DNA of 9,480 nucleotides from Methylophilaceae bacterium UBA7525. GTDB taxonomy: Bacteria; Pseudomonadota; Gammaproteobacteria; Burkholderiales; Methylophilaceae. Positions 1 to 6,656 of the stretch are shown piece by piece (within the stretch, counting starts at the first letter, position 1; each line of letters starts with the position of its first letter). The notes beneath the pieces are model-generated. The model had not been told where the DNA came from and did not search any database. It worked only from the letters and a program-made list of their open reading frames with translations. Where the stretch lies: assembly GCA_002479405.1 (NCBI GenBank), contig DLMX01000002.1, positions 467 to 9,946 of the forward strand, read 5' to 3'. The translations under genes and the position numbers were made by a program.

Positions 1-1455
1 TTCGTCGTCGGCCTCAAGCTCGATCTGCATCTGGTGCGTAATCTCGGGCCGGTAGCGCTGGCGACAGGTCTGGGACAACTGACGTTCACCGTGTTCTTCG
101 GCTATCTGCTGGCACGCGGTATCGGCATATCGCATATCACGGCGCTCTATGTGGCGATTGCGCTGACATTCTCCAGCACCATCATCATCGTCAAACTGCT
201 CTCCGACAAGCGCGAAATTGATTCCCTGCACGGACGTATTTCCATGGGATTCCTCATCGTGCAGGATATCGCTGTGGTTATCGCCATGGTGCTGATGAGT
301 GCCTATGGTCAGGGAGCGGGCGAGAGTGGGCTGGGTGTAGTGGCGCTGATGCTGGTGCTGAAGATGGCTGCCGTGCTGCTGGCACTGGCGGTGATGATGC
401 GCTACGTGTTACCGCATTTGCTGAATTTGTTGGCCAAGTCCGGCGAATTGCTGCTGGTATTTGCCATTGCTTGGGGCGCAGCGCTTGCCACCCTCGGCGA
501 TGCTGCCGGCTTCAGCAAGGAAGTCGGTGCCTTCCTCGCCGGTTTTTCGCTGGCATCCACCAATTATCGTGAGGCCATCAGTTCGCGCCTGACCTCGCTG
601 CGGGATTTTTTGCTGCTGTTCTTCTTTATCGATCTTGGCGCCAAACTCGAACTGGGTTCTCTCGGCACCGCCATCCCGGAGGCGGCGGTACTCTCCCTGT
701 TCGTACTGATCGGCAACCCGCTCATCGTTTTGGCGATCATGGGCTACATGGGCTACCGCAAGCGTACCGGCTTTCTGGCTGGCCTGACCGTAGCGCAGAT
801 CAGTGAGTTCTCGATTGTCTTCGCGGCGCTCGGTGTCACTATGGGTCATATCGATCTCAGTGCGGTCGGACTTATCACGTTGGTGGGTCTGGTCACCATC
901 ACGGCTTCGACCTACATGATCCTATACTCGCAGCCGCTGTATGATTTCTGCAAGCCTTGGCTTGCGCTGTTCGAACGCAAGAAACCATTCCGTGAAATGG
1001 CTTTTGAGGGCACTCGCAAGCTGGAAACAGAACCCGATGTGGTGATATTCGGCATGGGCCGTTTTGGCAGCCGCCTTGCGAATGAATTGCAGGCGCAGGG
1101 TTACCGCGTGCTTGGCGTTGATTTCGACCCGACTGTCACACGATCATACCAGCGCCGCGATATACCGGTCAGGTTCGGCGATGCAGAAGATCCTGTATTG
1201 GTCGAAACGCTTCCGCTGTCCTCTGCCTCCTGGGTAGTCAGTACCATAGGTGACCTCAATCTCAACCTTTCGCTTTACAAGTCCTTGCGTCATCATGGCT
1301 ATCAGGGCAAGGTAGCCATGACGGCACATCTGGCGGGCGATGTCGGCAGGCTGAAGCGTGCCGGCGTTACGCGTGTATTGCAGCCATTCGAGGATGCTGC
1401 CGATTTTGCCGCCAAAACCCTGTTTGAAGAAACCGAGAAGAGGACAAAAACATGA
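1..1455 (+). CDS. Cation:proton antiporter, CPA2 (Kef-like) family with C-terminal TrkA-N domain; 5' end missing
   Basis: The reading frame is open from the first base, and the residues before the first possible internal start (FVVGLKLDL, like the FxxGLELD segment of Kef proteins) fit the family, so the true start lies upstream. 484 residues are visible. The first ~315 are mostly hydrophobic and form the membrane antiporter domain, including the conserved stretch STIIIVKLLSDKREIDSLHG and the QDIAVV motif. A cytoplasmic TrkA-N/RCK domain follows, with the Rossmann motif GMGRFG encoded at 1051-1068 and the acidic strand end VDFD typical of NAD(H) binding. The family exchanges K+ or Na+ for H+ at the inner membrane, and the RCK domain normally gates it in response to nucleotide. 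The exact ion cannot be read from sequence. The stop overlaps the start of the next gene (ATGA), so translation is probably coupled. It is a different subgroup from the second antiporter at 3259-4956. Confidence 0.88.
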   Translation, partial: FVVGLKLDLHLVRNLGPVALATGLGQLTFTVFFGYLLARGIGISHITALYVAIALTFSSTIIIVKLLSDKREIDSLHGRISMGFLIVQDIAVVIAMVLMSAYGQGAGESGLGVVALMLVLKMAAVLLALAVMMRYVLPHLLNLLAKSGELLLVFAIAWGAALATLGDAAGFSKEVGAFLAGFSLASTNYREAISSRLTSLRDFLLLFFFIDLGAKLELGSLGTAIPEAAVLSLFVLIGNPLIVLAIMGYMGYRKRTGFLAGLTVAQISEFSIVFAALGVTMGHIDLSAVGLITLVGLVTITASTYMILYSQPLYDFCKPWLALFERKKPFREMAFEGTRKLETEPDVVIFGMGRFGSRLANELQAQGYRVLGVDFDPTVTRSYQRRDIPVRFGDAEDPVLVETLPLSSASWVVSTIGDLNLNLSLYKSLRHHGYQGKVAMTAHLAGDVGRLKRAGVTRVLQPFEDAADFAAKTLFEETEKRTKT

Positions 1456-2324
1456 CGGATTTCTCACGTATATTGTTGGCAACCGATTTTTCCGAGCGCA
1501 GCGAAAACGCGGCGCAGCGTGTGCTGCTGCTCGAATCTTCAGGCATGGAAGAATTGCGATTGCTGCATGTCCTCTCCGGGACTTTGCTCGATGAACTCAA
1601 GCATCTGGTATCTGGTGGTGTCAGTGCGCGTTTGCGTGAGGCAATGCAGCAAAAACTTGAAGATCAGTCCGCCAGGCTGAAATCAGCAACTGGTCTGAAT
1701 GTGAAATGCAGTCTTGAGATCGGGCGACCACACGCTGTCATCATTCAGCAGGGCAAGGAGACTGACAGTCTGATCGTAGTCGGTGCGCATGCACGGGCCG
1801 TGCGAGACTGGGTGCAGGGCTCGATGCTCGAGCGTCTGCTTGGCGGCAGTCAGCAGCCCATGCTGGTAGTCAGGCAGCCTGCCAAGGCACCTTATCGCCG
1901 TGTGCTGGTGCCGGTGGACTTTTCCCCTTGTTCTGCCGCTGCCGTCGAAGCCGCGATGAAACTGGCACCGCAGGCCGAGATCATTTTGCTGCATGTTTCT
2001 GCATTGCCTTTTGAGAGCAAGTTGCGCTTTGCCGGTATTTCAGAGGCTGAGGTGACTGAATACCGCCTTACTTGCCGGCAGGGGGCAGAGCGTGAAATGG
2101 AAAGTTTCTTGCAGAGTTTGTCACCGCAGGCGCAGCCGCTTGCCAGCCGGTTGGAATATGGCAATGCGCCGGAAGTCATCCTGGAAATGGCTGATCGGGA
2201 GGCTAGCGACCTGATAGTCATGGGTCGCTACGGCAAATCCGGGATCGGGCAGATGTTGCTGGGCAGCGTGACCGAATATGTGGCGACGACCAGTGACCGC
2301 GACATTATGGTGGTCGGCCTTTGA
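1452..2324 (+). CDS. Tandem-domain universal stress protein (UspA family)
   Basis: A 290-residue soluble protein made of two UspA domains, about residues 5-141 and 148-290. Each begins with the family's first strand and acidic turn (RILLATDFSERS and RVLVPVDFSPCS). The ATP-binding signature G-2x-G-9x-G-S is perfect in domain 2 (G258, G261, G271, S272). Domain 1 has a degenerate version (GAHA at 111-114, then only eight residues before GS at 123-124), so probably only domain 2 binds ATP in the classical way. The start is the ATG of an ATGA overlap with the antiporter gene, preceded by AGAGGA at 1439-1444 with a 7-base spacing. Usp proteins are cytoplasmic stress and energy-state regulators, and some bind antiporters or channels directly. 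The operon position suggests a role linked to the antiporter, but that is inference. Confidence 0.9.
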   Translation: MTDFSRILLATDFSERSENAAQRVLLLESSGMEELRLLHVLSGTLLDELKHLVSGGVSARLREAMQQKLEDQSARLKSATGLNVKCSLEIGRPHAVIIQQGKETDSLIVVGAHARAVRDWVQGSMLERLLGGSQQPMLVVRQPAKAPYRRVLVPVDFSPCSAAAVEAAMKLAPQAEIILLHVSALPFESKLRFAGISEAEVTEYRLTCRQGAEREMESFLQSLSPQAQPLASRLEYGNAPEVILEMADREASDLIVMGRYGKSGIGQMLLGSVTEYVATTSDRDIMVVGL

Positions 2325-2344
2325 GTTCAATGGAGCAGGGAAGT

Positions 2345-3232
2345 ATGGAAAAGACCAGACAGAACAGCCATCCGGTCAGGCGCGTGTTGCTGGCGACCGA
2401 TCTTAGTGCGCGCTGTGACCGCGCATTGGATCGCGCTGCGCAGCTTGCCGCGGAGTGGCAGGCCGAACTGCTTGCGGTGAATGTGGCTGAAAGCACGCAG
2501 TCGCCTGATATGGTCCTGAACTGGGCTTATGGGGCTGATAAAGCAAACATGCAGATCGTGCAACACCAGTTGCGCGAGGATCTTGCGACGGCCGAAGTCC
2601 CAGTCCGCGTCAAGGTGGTCAAAGGCGATCCGGCTGCCAGCATCGCTGAAGTTGCCAATCAGGAGGCCTGCGATCTGCTTGTCACCGGTATGGCGCGCAG
2701 CGAGCCCTTTGGCCGTTTCATACTGGGAACGACGGTAGAAAAGCTGGTGCGACTGATGAGTCAACCGGTGCTGGTGGTGCGCAAACGTCCGCATGGATCA
2801 TATCGCCGGGTGCTGGTGGCCAGCGATTTTTCCCGGACGTCCTCCCTTGCCTTGCAAGCAGCACTCAAGCTGTTTCCTGATCACCAGATCGTGCTGTTTC
2901 ATGCCGTCAAACCAAGCCTGGCAGAACTGGCGAGTGACAAGCCGCAGGAATTGCAGACGGACGCCGGCTTTCAAACAAAAGCCAACGAGTTTTATGATGC
3001 CGTCGGTTTGAAGGCCACAGACCGGGCGCGCATCACGCTGCATGTGGAAGGCGGCGCTCTGGAGCCAGTGCTGACGCAATACGTGAGGAAGCATAATATC
3101 GATCTGGCTGTCATCGGCAGCCGCGGTCAGAACAGCATCATGGCCGGTCTGCTTGGCAGTTCGGCTTCCAAACTGCTGCACTGGTTGCCTTGCGACACGA
3201 TGGTCATTGGCGCTCAGCAGAGCGCTGACTGA
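2345..3232 (+). CDS. Second tandem-domain universal stress protein (UspA family)
   Basis: A 295-residue paralogue of the preceding protein with the same two-domain plan: domain 1 about residues 11-146, domain 2 about 153-290. Domain 2 carries the full ATP-binding signature (G258, G261, G271, S272), at the same residue numbers as in its neighbour. In domain 1 the second glycine is replaced by arginine (G115, R118, then G128-T129). The ATG at 2345 was chosen because GGAG at 2332-2335 and AGGGA at 2337-2341 lie just upstream. An in-frame ATG at 2330 and a TTG at 2321 (overlapping the previous stop as TTGA) would add 5 or 8 residues but lack a visible ribosome-binding site. With the chosen start the gap to the previous gene is 20 bases, so this is very likely the last gene of the antiporter operon. 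It ends at a convergent junction with the ybaL-like gene. Confidence 0.88.
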   Translation: MEKTRQNSHPVRRVLLATDLSARCDRALDRAAQLAAEWQAELLAVNVAESTQSPDMVLNWAYGADKANMQIVQHQLREDLATAEVPVRVKVVKGDPAASIAEVANQEACDLLVTGMARSEPFGRFILGTTVEKLVRLMSQPVLVVRKRPHGSYRRVLVASDFSRTSSLALQAALKLFPDHQIVLFHAVKPSLAELASDKPQELQTDAGFQTKANEFYDAVGLKATDRARITLHVEGGALEPVLTQYVRKHNIDLAVIGSRGQNSIMAGLLGSSASKLLHWLPCDTMVIGAQQSAD

Positions 3233-3241
3233 ATCGACTTG

Positions 3242-3273
3242 CCGCTGCCAAAAATACATCAGGCGGCGGTTTT
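3242..3273 (+). terminator. Candidate intrinsic terminator of the antiporter-usp-usp operon
   Basis: CCGCTGCC at 3242-3249 can pair with GGCGGCGG at 3262-3269 over eight base pairs, one of them a G-U wobble, with a 12-base A-rich loop and TTTT at 3270-3273. It begins 9 bases after the stop of the second usp gene. The right arm and T run lie inside the 3' end of the convergent ybaL-like gene: the arm encodes its last two alanines, and its stop codon falls at the edge of the loop. The T tract is short, so termination may be partial. The - strand read of the same hairpin has no T run after it. Confidence 0.5.
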
Positions 3274-4956
3274 GGGTGCGAATCGTTGCATCACATGATT
3301 GGTCATGCCGCGCGCCAGTTCCTCCTCACCGTAGAACACGGTCCCCAGATTCTCCTTGCGCAACAGCACTGATTCATCCTCATTATGCGTGCGTAGTACG
3401 ATCTCGATTTCCGGGTTCAGTGTCCGCGCCGTGTCGACCATCTGCCGCACATTAATGGAATCCGGCGTCGCTACCACCAGCATTGCCGCTTGCGCAATAT
3501 GGGCCTGCACCAGCACGACAGGGTCGGAAGCATCGCCCGAGACGGCAGGGATATTCTTCTTGCGCAGGCTTTCGACGATTTCCCGATTCTGTTCAGCCAC
3601 CACATAGGGAATGCCGCGTTCTTCCAGTGCGTCAGCGATGCGGCGGCCGACACGACCGAAGCCGACCAGTACAACCTGGCCTTCCAGGTATTTGCGCTCC
3701 GTGCTCATCGGCAGTTCGGCATAGGGGTCAACCCGGCTGTTGAAGCGGCGAGCGGTGGCGGAACGTTCCAGCAGCCATTTGCTGACTGGTGCAATGGAGG
3801 CAAAGACGAGCGGGTTCAGTGCGATGGAGATCAGGGCACCGGCCAGTACCAGACTGAGGCCTTCGGATGGCAATATGCCCAGAGCAAGACCAAGGCCCGC
3901 CAGTATGAAGGAGAATTCGCCGATCTGCGCCAAGCTGGCGGCCACCGTGAGGGCGGTGTTGAGCGGGTAACGGAAGGCCAGCACCAAAGCCATTGCCGCG
4001 ATGGATTTGCCGATGATAATGATGCCGACCACGGCCAGTACATGCAGCGGCTCTTCCACCAGTACCGAGGGTTCGAACAGCATGCCGACGGCGACGAAGA
4101 ACAGCACGGCAAACGCATCGCGAAAGGGCAGGGATTCCTCCGCTGCACGGTGACTGAACTCGGATTCACGCATGACCATGCCGGCGAAAAACGCGCCGAG
4201 GGCAAAGGAGACATTGAACAGGGCGGTGGCGCCGTAGGCGATACCGATGGCGGCAACGATGACGGACAGTGTGAACAATTCGCGCGAGCCGGTCTTGGCG
4301 ATATGCCATAGCAGCCACGGCATGATGCGGCGACCGGCGACCAGCATGAGAGCGATGAAGGCGGTGACCTGCAATAGTGTGAAGCCTATAGTCTGCCACA
4401 ATGGTGTGCCGTTGGACTGCTGTTCGCCGCCCAGCATGCCGGCCAGCGGTGGCATCAGCACCAGCACCAGCACTGTTACCAGGTCTTCCACTACCAGCCA
4501 GCCGACGGCGATCTTGCCGTTCATGCTTTCCAGTATGCCGCGCGATTCCAGTGCCCTCAGTAGTACCACCGTGCTGGCACAGGATAGCGCGAGGCCGAAG
4601 ATCAGTCCTTCGCCCAGACTCCAGCCCCACCAGTGGGCGATGACCATACCGAGTACGGTCGCCAGGGTCATCTGCACCACGGCGCCGGGCAGGGCGATGC
4701 GCTTGACTGAAAGCAGGTCATCGATGGAGAAATGCAGGCCGACGCCGAACATCAGCAGCATGACCCCTATTTCAGAAAGTTGGCTGGCAATTTCTATATC
4801 GGCGACGAAGCCCGGGGTTGCCGGGCTTAGCATAATGCCGGCGAGCAGGTAACCGACCAGTGCCGGTAGCCGAATTTTTTCCGCGATAAAGCCAAAAATC
4901 AGTGCCAAGCCGAGGCCGGCGGCAATCGTCGTGATCAACGAAATGTTGTGTTCCAT
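3259..4956 (-). CDS. ybaL: YbaL-type monovalent cation:proton antiporter (CPA2) with TrkA-N domain
   Basis: A 565-residue inner-membrane protein, close to the ~558 residues of E. coli YbaL and recognisably similar to it along its length. Examples are LVGYLLAG (33-40), TPGFVAD (47-53), LLMFGVGLHFS (67-77), SRELFTLSV (224-232), FALGAFFAGMV (251-261) and SLAQIGEF (341-348). About 385 residues form the multi-spanning antiporter domain. After a linker comes a TrkA-N domain with the nucleotide-binding motif VGFGRVG (431-437) and an acidic residue at the end of the second strand (E455), which suggests NAD(H)-type binding. Family knowledge supports K+ or Na+/H+ exchange; the ion is not determined here. 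The ATG has only a weak ribosome site (GGAT, ~5 bases upstream). The gene lies 58 bases after mltF on the same strand and may be co-transcribed, but a TATAAT in the gap offers its own promoter. Its 3' end faces the usp operon at a 26-base gap. Confidence 0.87.
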   Translation of the reverse strand: MEHNISLITTIAAGLGLALIFGFIAEKIRLPALVGYLLAGIMLSPATPGFVADIEIASQLSEIGVMLLMFGVGLHFSIDDLLSVKRIALPGAVVQMTLATVLGMVIAHWWGWSLGEGLIFGLALSCASTVVLLRALESRGILESMNGKIAVGWLVVEDLVTVLVLVLMPPLAGMLGGEQQSNGTPLWQTIGFTLLQVTAFIALMLVAGRRIMPWLLWHIAKTGSRELFTLSVIVAAIGIAYGATALFNVSFALGAFFAGMVMRESEFSHRAAEESLPFRDAFAVLFFVAVGMLFEPSVLVEEPLHVLAVVGIIIIGKSIAAMALVLAFRYPLNTALTVAASLAQIGEFSFILAGLGLALGILPSEGLSLVLAGALISIALNPLVFASIAPVSKWLLERSATARRFNSRVDPYAELPMSTERKYLEGQVVLVGFGRVGRRIADALEERGIPYVVAEQNREIVESLRKKNIPAVSGDASDPVVLVQAHIAQAAMLVVATPDSINVRQMVDTARTLNPEIEIVLRTHNEDESVLLRKENLGTVFYGEEELARGMTNHVMQRFAPKTAA

Positions 4957-4986
4957 TTGAATCCGTTCTTTTGGCTGTTAGCTGGA

Positions 4987-4992
4987 ATTATA
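4987..4992 (-). promoter_or_regulatory. Candidate -10 box upstream of the ybaL-like gene
   Basis: A perfect TATAAT reads on the - strand 30 bases before the ybaL start, in the 58-base gap after mltF. It would give a leader of about 24 bases. No good -35 hexamer is visible at 16-18 bases upstream (the bases there read like AACTGTT), so the site may be weak, activator-dependent or fortuitous. Confidence 0.35.
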
Positions 4993-5014
4993 AAGTGGCT
5001 TGTGCAGGAAACAG

Positions 5015-6427
5015 TTATTGCACCAGAGTCGATTGTGTAAAAATCCGGGCCAGATCGAAACTGGGCAAGAGGGGACTGTGCGGTGGTTCGTATTTCTCCA
5101 GAATCTTGTGATAGGTGCGGATCGACTCAACGAAAATCACTGGCGCACCGCCGCGGGCGAAGCCGTATTTCACTGTCGAGTAATACTCAACCTTGTTCAG
5201 TAACGGCAGGGTCTTCTTGACATCGGCCCAGCTGTCGGGATTCAGTTTCATGCGCTGTGCCAGCACACGCGCATCTTCCAGATGTGCATAGCCGATATTG
5301 TAGGCAGCCAGCGCCATCCATGTGCGGTCAGGCTCCGGAACGCGTTTGGGGATGGTATCTCTGAGCATGATGATATAGCGGGCGCCGCCCATGATGGCTT
5401 GTCTGGCGTCCAGTCTGTCGGTGACGCCCAGCATGTCGGCAGTGGCTTCGGTCAGCATCATCAGGCCGCGGACATTGGTCGGTGAGGTGTTGAGTCTGTC
5501 CCAGTGCGATTCGCGATAGCTGACGGCGGCCAGCAGGCGCCAGTCGAGTCCGGTTATCTCCTGTGCTTCCTTGAACAGGTCGATATACAAAGGCAATAGC
5601 GTGCGCGTGCGTTTGAGAAAGGTGGTCACATCGAGTGTGTCCAGCCGTTCCGAATGGCCGTAATAGCGGTCGATCAGATTGCGTAGCGTGCCATCCTGCT
5701 GAATGCGGGCAAAATAGAGGTTGGCCTGATCATAGAGCCAGCGATTGCCGGTCTTGGGGAAGGCCCAGGCGATCTGCTCCTCCTTGCCGAGCGCGAGGCC
5801 GATGCCCAGATTTGGATAATAATTGCGTAGCATGGCGACCAGGTGACCATCGGAGACGGTGTAATCCAGCAGACCTTCGGCGACCTGTTCCATCAACTCG
5901 TCGGCGCTGACCTTTTCCAGCGCCCGCCATTCCAGTTTGGGGTAATTCTGTGCTTTTTCAGCCAGGCGTTCGGCGTAACTGGTGCCTGCCGGCACGGCGA
6001 TGTCCTTGCCGATCAGGTCTTCGATTTTCTTCGGCGCCTTGTTGATCTCTGTGTTGTAGACGATGTGCTGCTGTACGTTTTGATAGGGCACGGCAAATTG
6101 CACCAGATGCTTGCGCAAGTGTGTGATGCTGAGGTCGGCTGCGGCGAAATGCGCTTCACCCTTGAGCAGGGTGGGAATCACTTCGGTGATGTTGTCGACC
6201 AGGACGAATCTGACGCTGTATTCCGGCCCCAGACTTTCGGCAAACTTGGTGGCCAGATCGTACTCGAGGCCGGCAATTTGATCATTGCCATCAATGTAAT
6301 AGGTATTCGGTCCGTTGTGTGTGACGACTACGATTTCCTTGCTTTCCCTGGGGTCCGGCAAGGGCTTGACTGGCTTTTGGCAAGCGGTTAGCAGGAGAAC
6401 TGCGAAGATGATGATTAACCGAAGCAT
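5015..6427 (-). CDS. mltF: Membrane-bound lytic murein transglycosylase F (MltF)
   Basis: A 470-residue predicted lipoprotein. Residues 1-16 form a signal peptide ending in the lipobox LTAC with Cys16. Residue +2 is Gln rather than Asp, which favours outer-membrane sorting. Residues ~30-258 form a periplasmic solute-binding-protein family 3 domain (VVVTHNGPNTYY, GLEYDLATKFAE, DYTVSDGH), the regulatory module of MltF. Residues ~275-445 form the SLT lysozyme-like domain. The catalytic glutamate is E306 in SYRESHWD, followed by SPTNVRGLMMLT (315-326) and ALAAYNIGYAH (372-382), which match E. coli MltF closely. The enzyme cleaves the MurNAc-GlcNAc bond of peptidoglycan, forming 1,6-anhydro ends, and so remodels the wall. 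It is shorter than E. coli MltF (~518 residues) but no domain is missing. No clear ribosome-binding site precedes the ATG. The gene diverges from the tRNA-Ser with 84 bases between them. Confidence 0.92.
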   Translation of the reverse strand: MLRLIIIFAVLLLTACQKPVKPLPDPRESKEIVVVTHNGPNTYYIDGNDQIAGLEYDLATKFAESLGPEYSVRFVLVDNITEVIPTLLKGEAHFAAADLSITHLRKHLVQFAVPYQNVQQHIVYNTEINKAPKKIEDLIGKDIAVPAGTSYAERLAEKAQNYPKLEWRALEKVSADELMEQVAEGLLDYTVSDGHLVAMLRNYYPNLGIGLALGKEEQIAWAFPKTGNRWLYDQANLYFARIQQDGTLRNLIDRYYGHSERLDTLDVTTFLKRTRTLLPLYIDLFKEAQEITGLDWRLLAAVSYRESHWDRLNTSPTNVRGLMMLTEATADMLGVTDRLDARQAIMGGARYIIMLRDTIPKRVPEPDRTWMALAAYNIGYAHLEDARVLAQRMKLNPDSWADVKKTLPLLNKVEYYSTVKYGFARGGAPVIFVESIRTYHKILEKYEPPHSPLLPSFDLARIFTQSTLVQ

Positions 6428-6495
6428 GCTGCCAGTTTCACCAACTTTGGTAAATTTGTCTAGCTGGAAAAGATCGAGATTGGCCTGACCGATGT

Positions 6496-6501
6496 TAAAA
6501 T
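6496..6501 (+). promoter_or_regulatory. Candidate -10 box of the tRNA-Ser gene
   Basis: TAAAAT lies 10 bases before the mature tRNA 5' end and matches the -10 consensus at five of six positions. Transcription would begin almost at the tRNA. No -35 hexamer is recognisable at the right distance, so this is a tentative call. Confidence 0.3.
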
Positions 6502-6511
6502 GCTGACACGC

Positions 6512-6601
6512 GGAGAGGTGGCAGAGTGGTTGAATGTACCTGACTCGAAATCAGGCATACGTGCAAGCGTATCGAGGGTTCGAATCCCTCCCTCTCCGCC
6601 A
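6512..6601 (+). tRNA. tRNA-Ser, anticodon CGA (reads UCG)
   Basis: A class II tRNA can be folded directly. The acceptor stem is GGAGAGG (6512-6518) with CCTCTCC (6591-6597), followed by G73 and an encoded CCA to 6601. The anticodon stem CCTGA/TCAGG encloses the loop CTCGAAA, giving anticodon CGA. The long variable arm ATACG/CGTAT is characteristic of serine tRNAs. The T arm is GAGGG-TTCGAAT-CCCTC at 6574-6590. All stems pair without mismatch. The gene stands alone between mltF, which diverges from it, and the P-type ATPase, which converges on it. Confidence 0.97.
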
Positions 6602-6622
6602 CTTTCTCTTACACATTGCGTT

Positions 6623-6656
6623 CAGGCAACTTCAGTTTCAGCCGCCCTGTTTTTTT
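6623..6656 (+). terminator. Weak candidate terminator after tRNA-Ser
   Basis: A run of seven T (6650-6656) follows GCCCTG (6644-6649), which can pair with CAGGC (6623-6627) if one C is bulged. The stem is short and imperfect, so the T run is the main evidence. It lies in the 53-base gap between the tRNA and the end of the convergent ATPase gene and touches the ATPase stop codon (TAA on the - strand, 6655-6657). Confidence 0.3.

Noticed and set aside
3490..4311. 273-codon + strand frame opposite the ybaL-like gene
   Set aside because: It lies entirely antisense to a well-supported antiporter gene. The translation is a low-complexity run of polar residues (G, D, Q, E, H), as expected from reading hydrophobic codons backwards. 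No ribosome site or family resemblance.
4166..4630. 154-codon - strand frame within the ybaL-like gene
   Set aside because: It is an out-of-frame shadow on the same strand as the real gene, arginine- and histidine-rich, without family features.
6512..6654. tRNA-Ser as an integration site for a mobile element
   Set aside because: The sequence on the 3' side is an ordinary convergent ATPase gene. No integrase, no partial copy of the tRNA 3' end and no island-like genes are visible.
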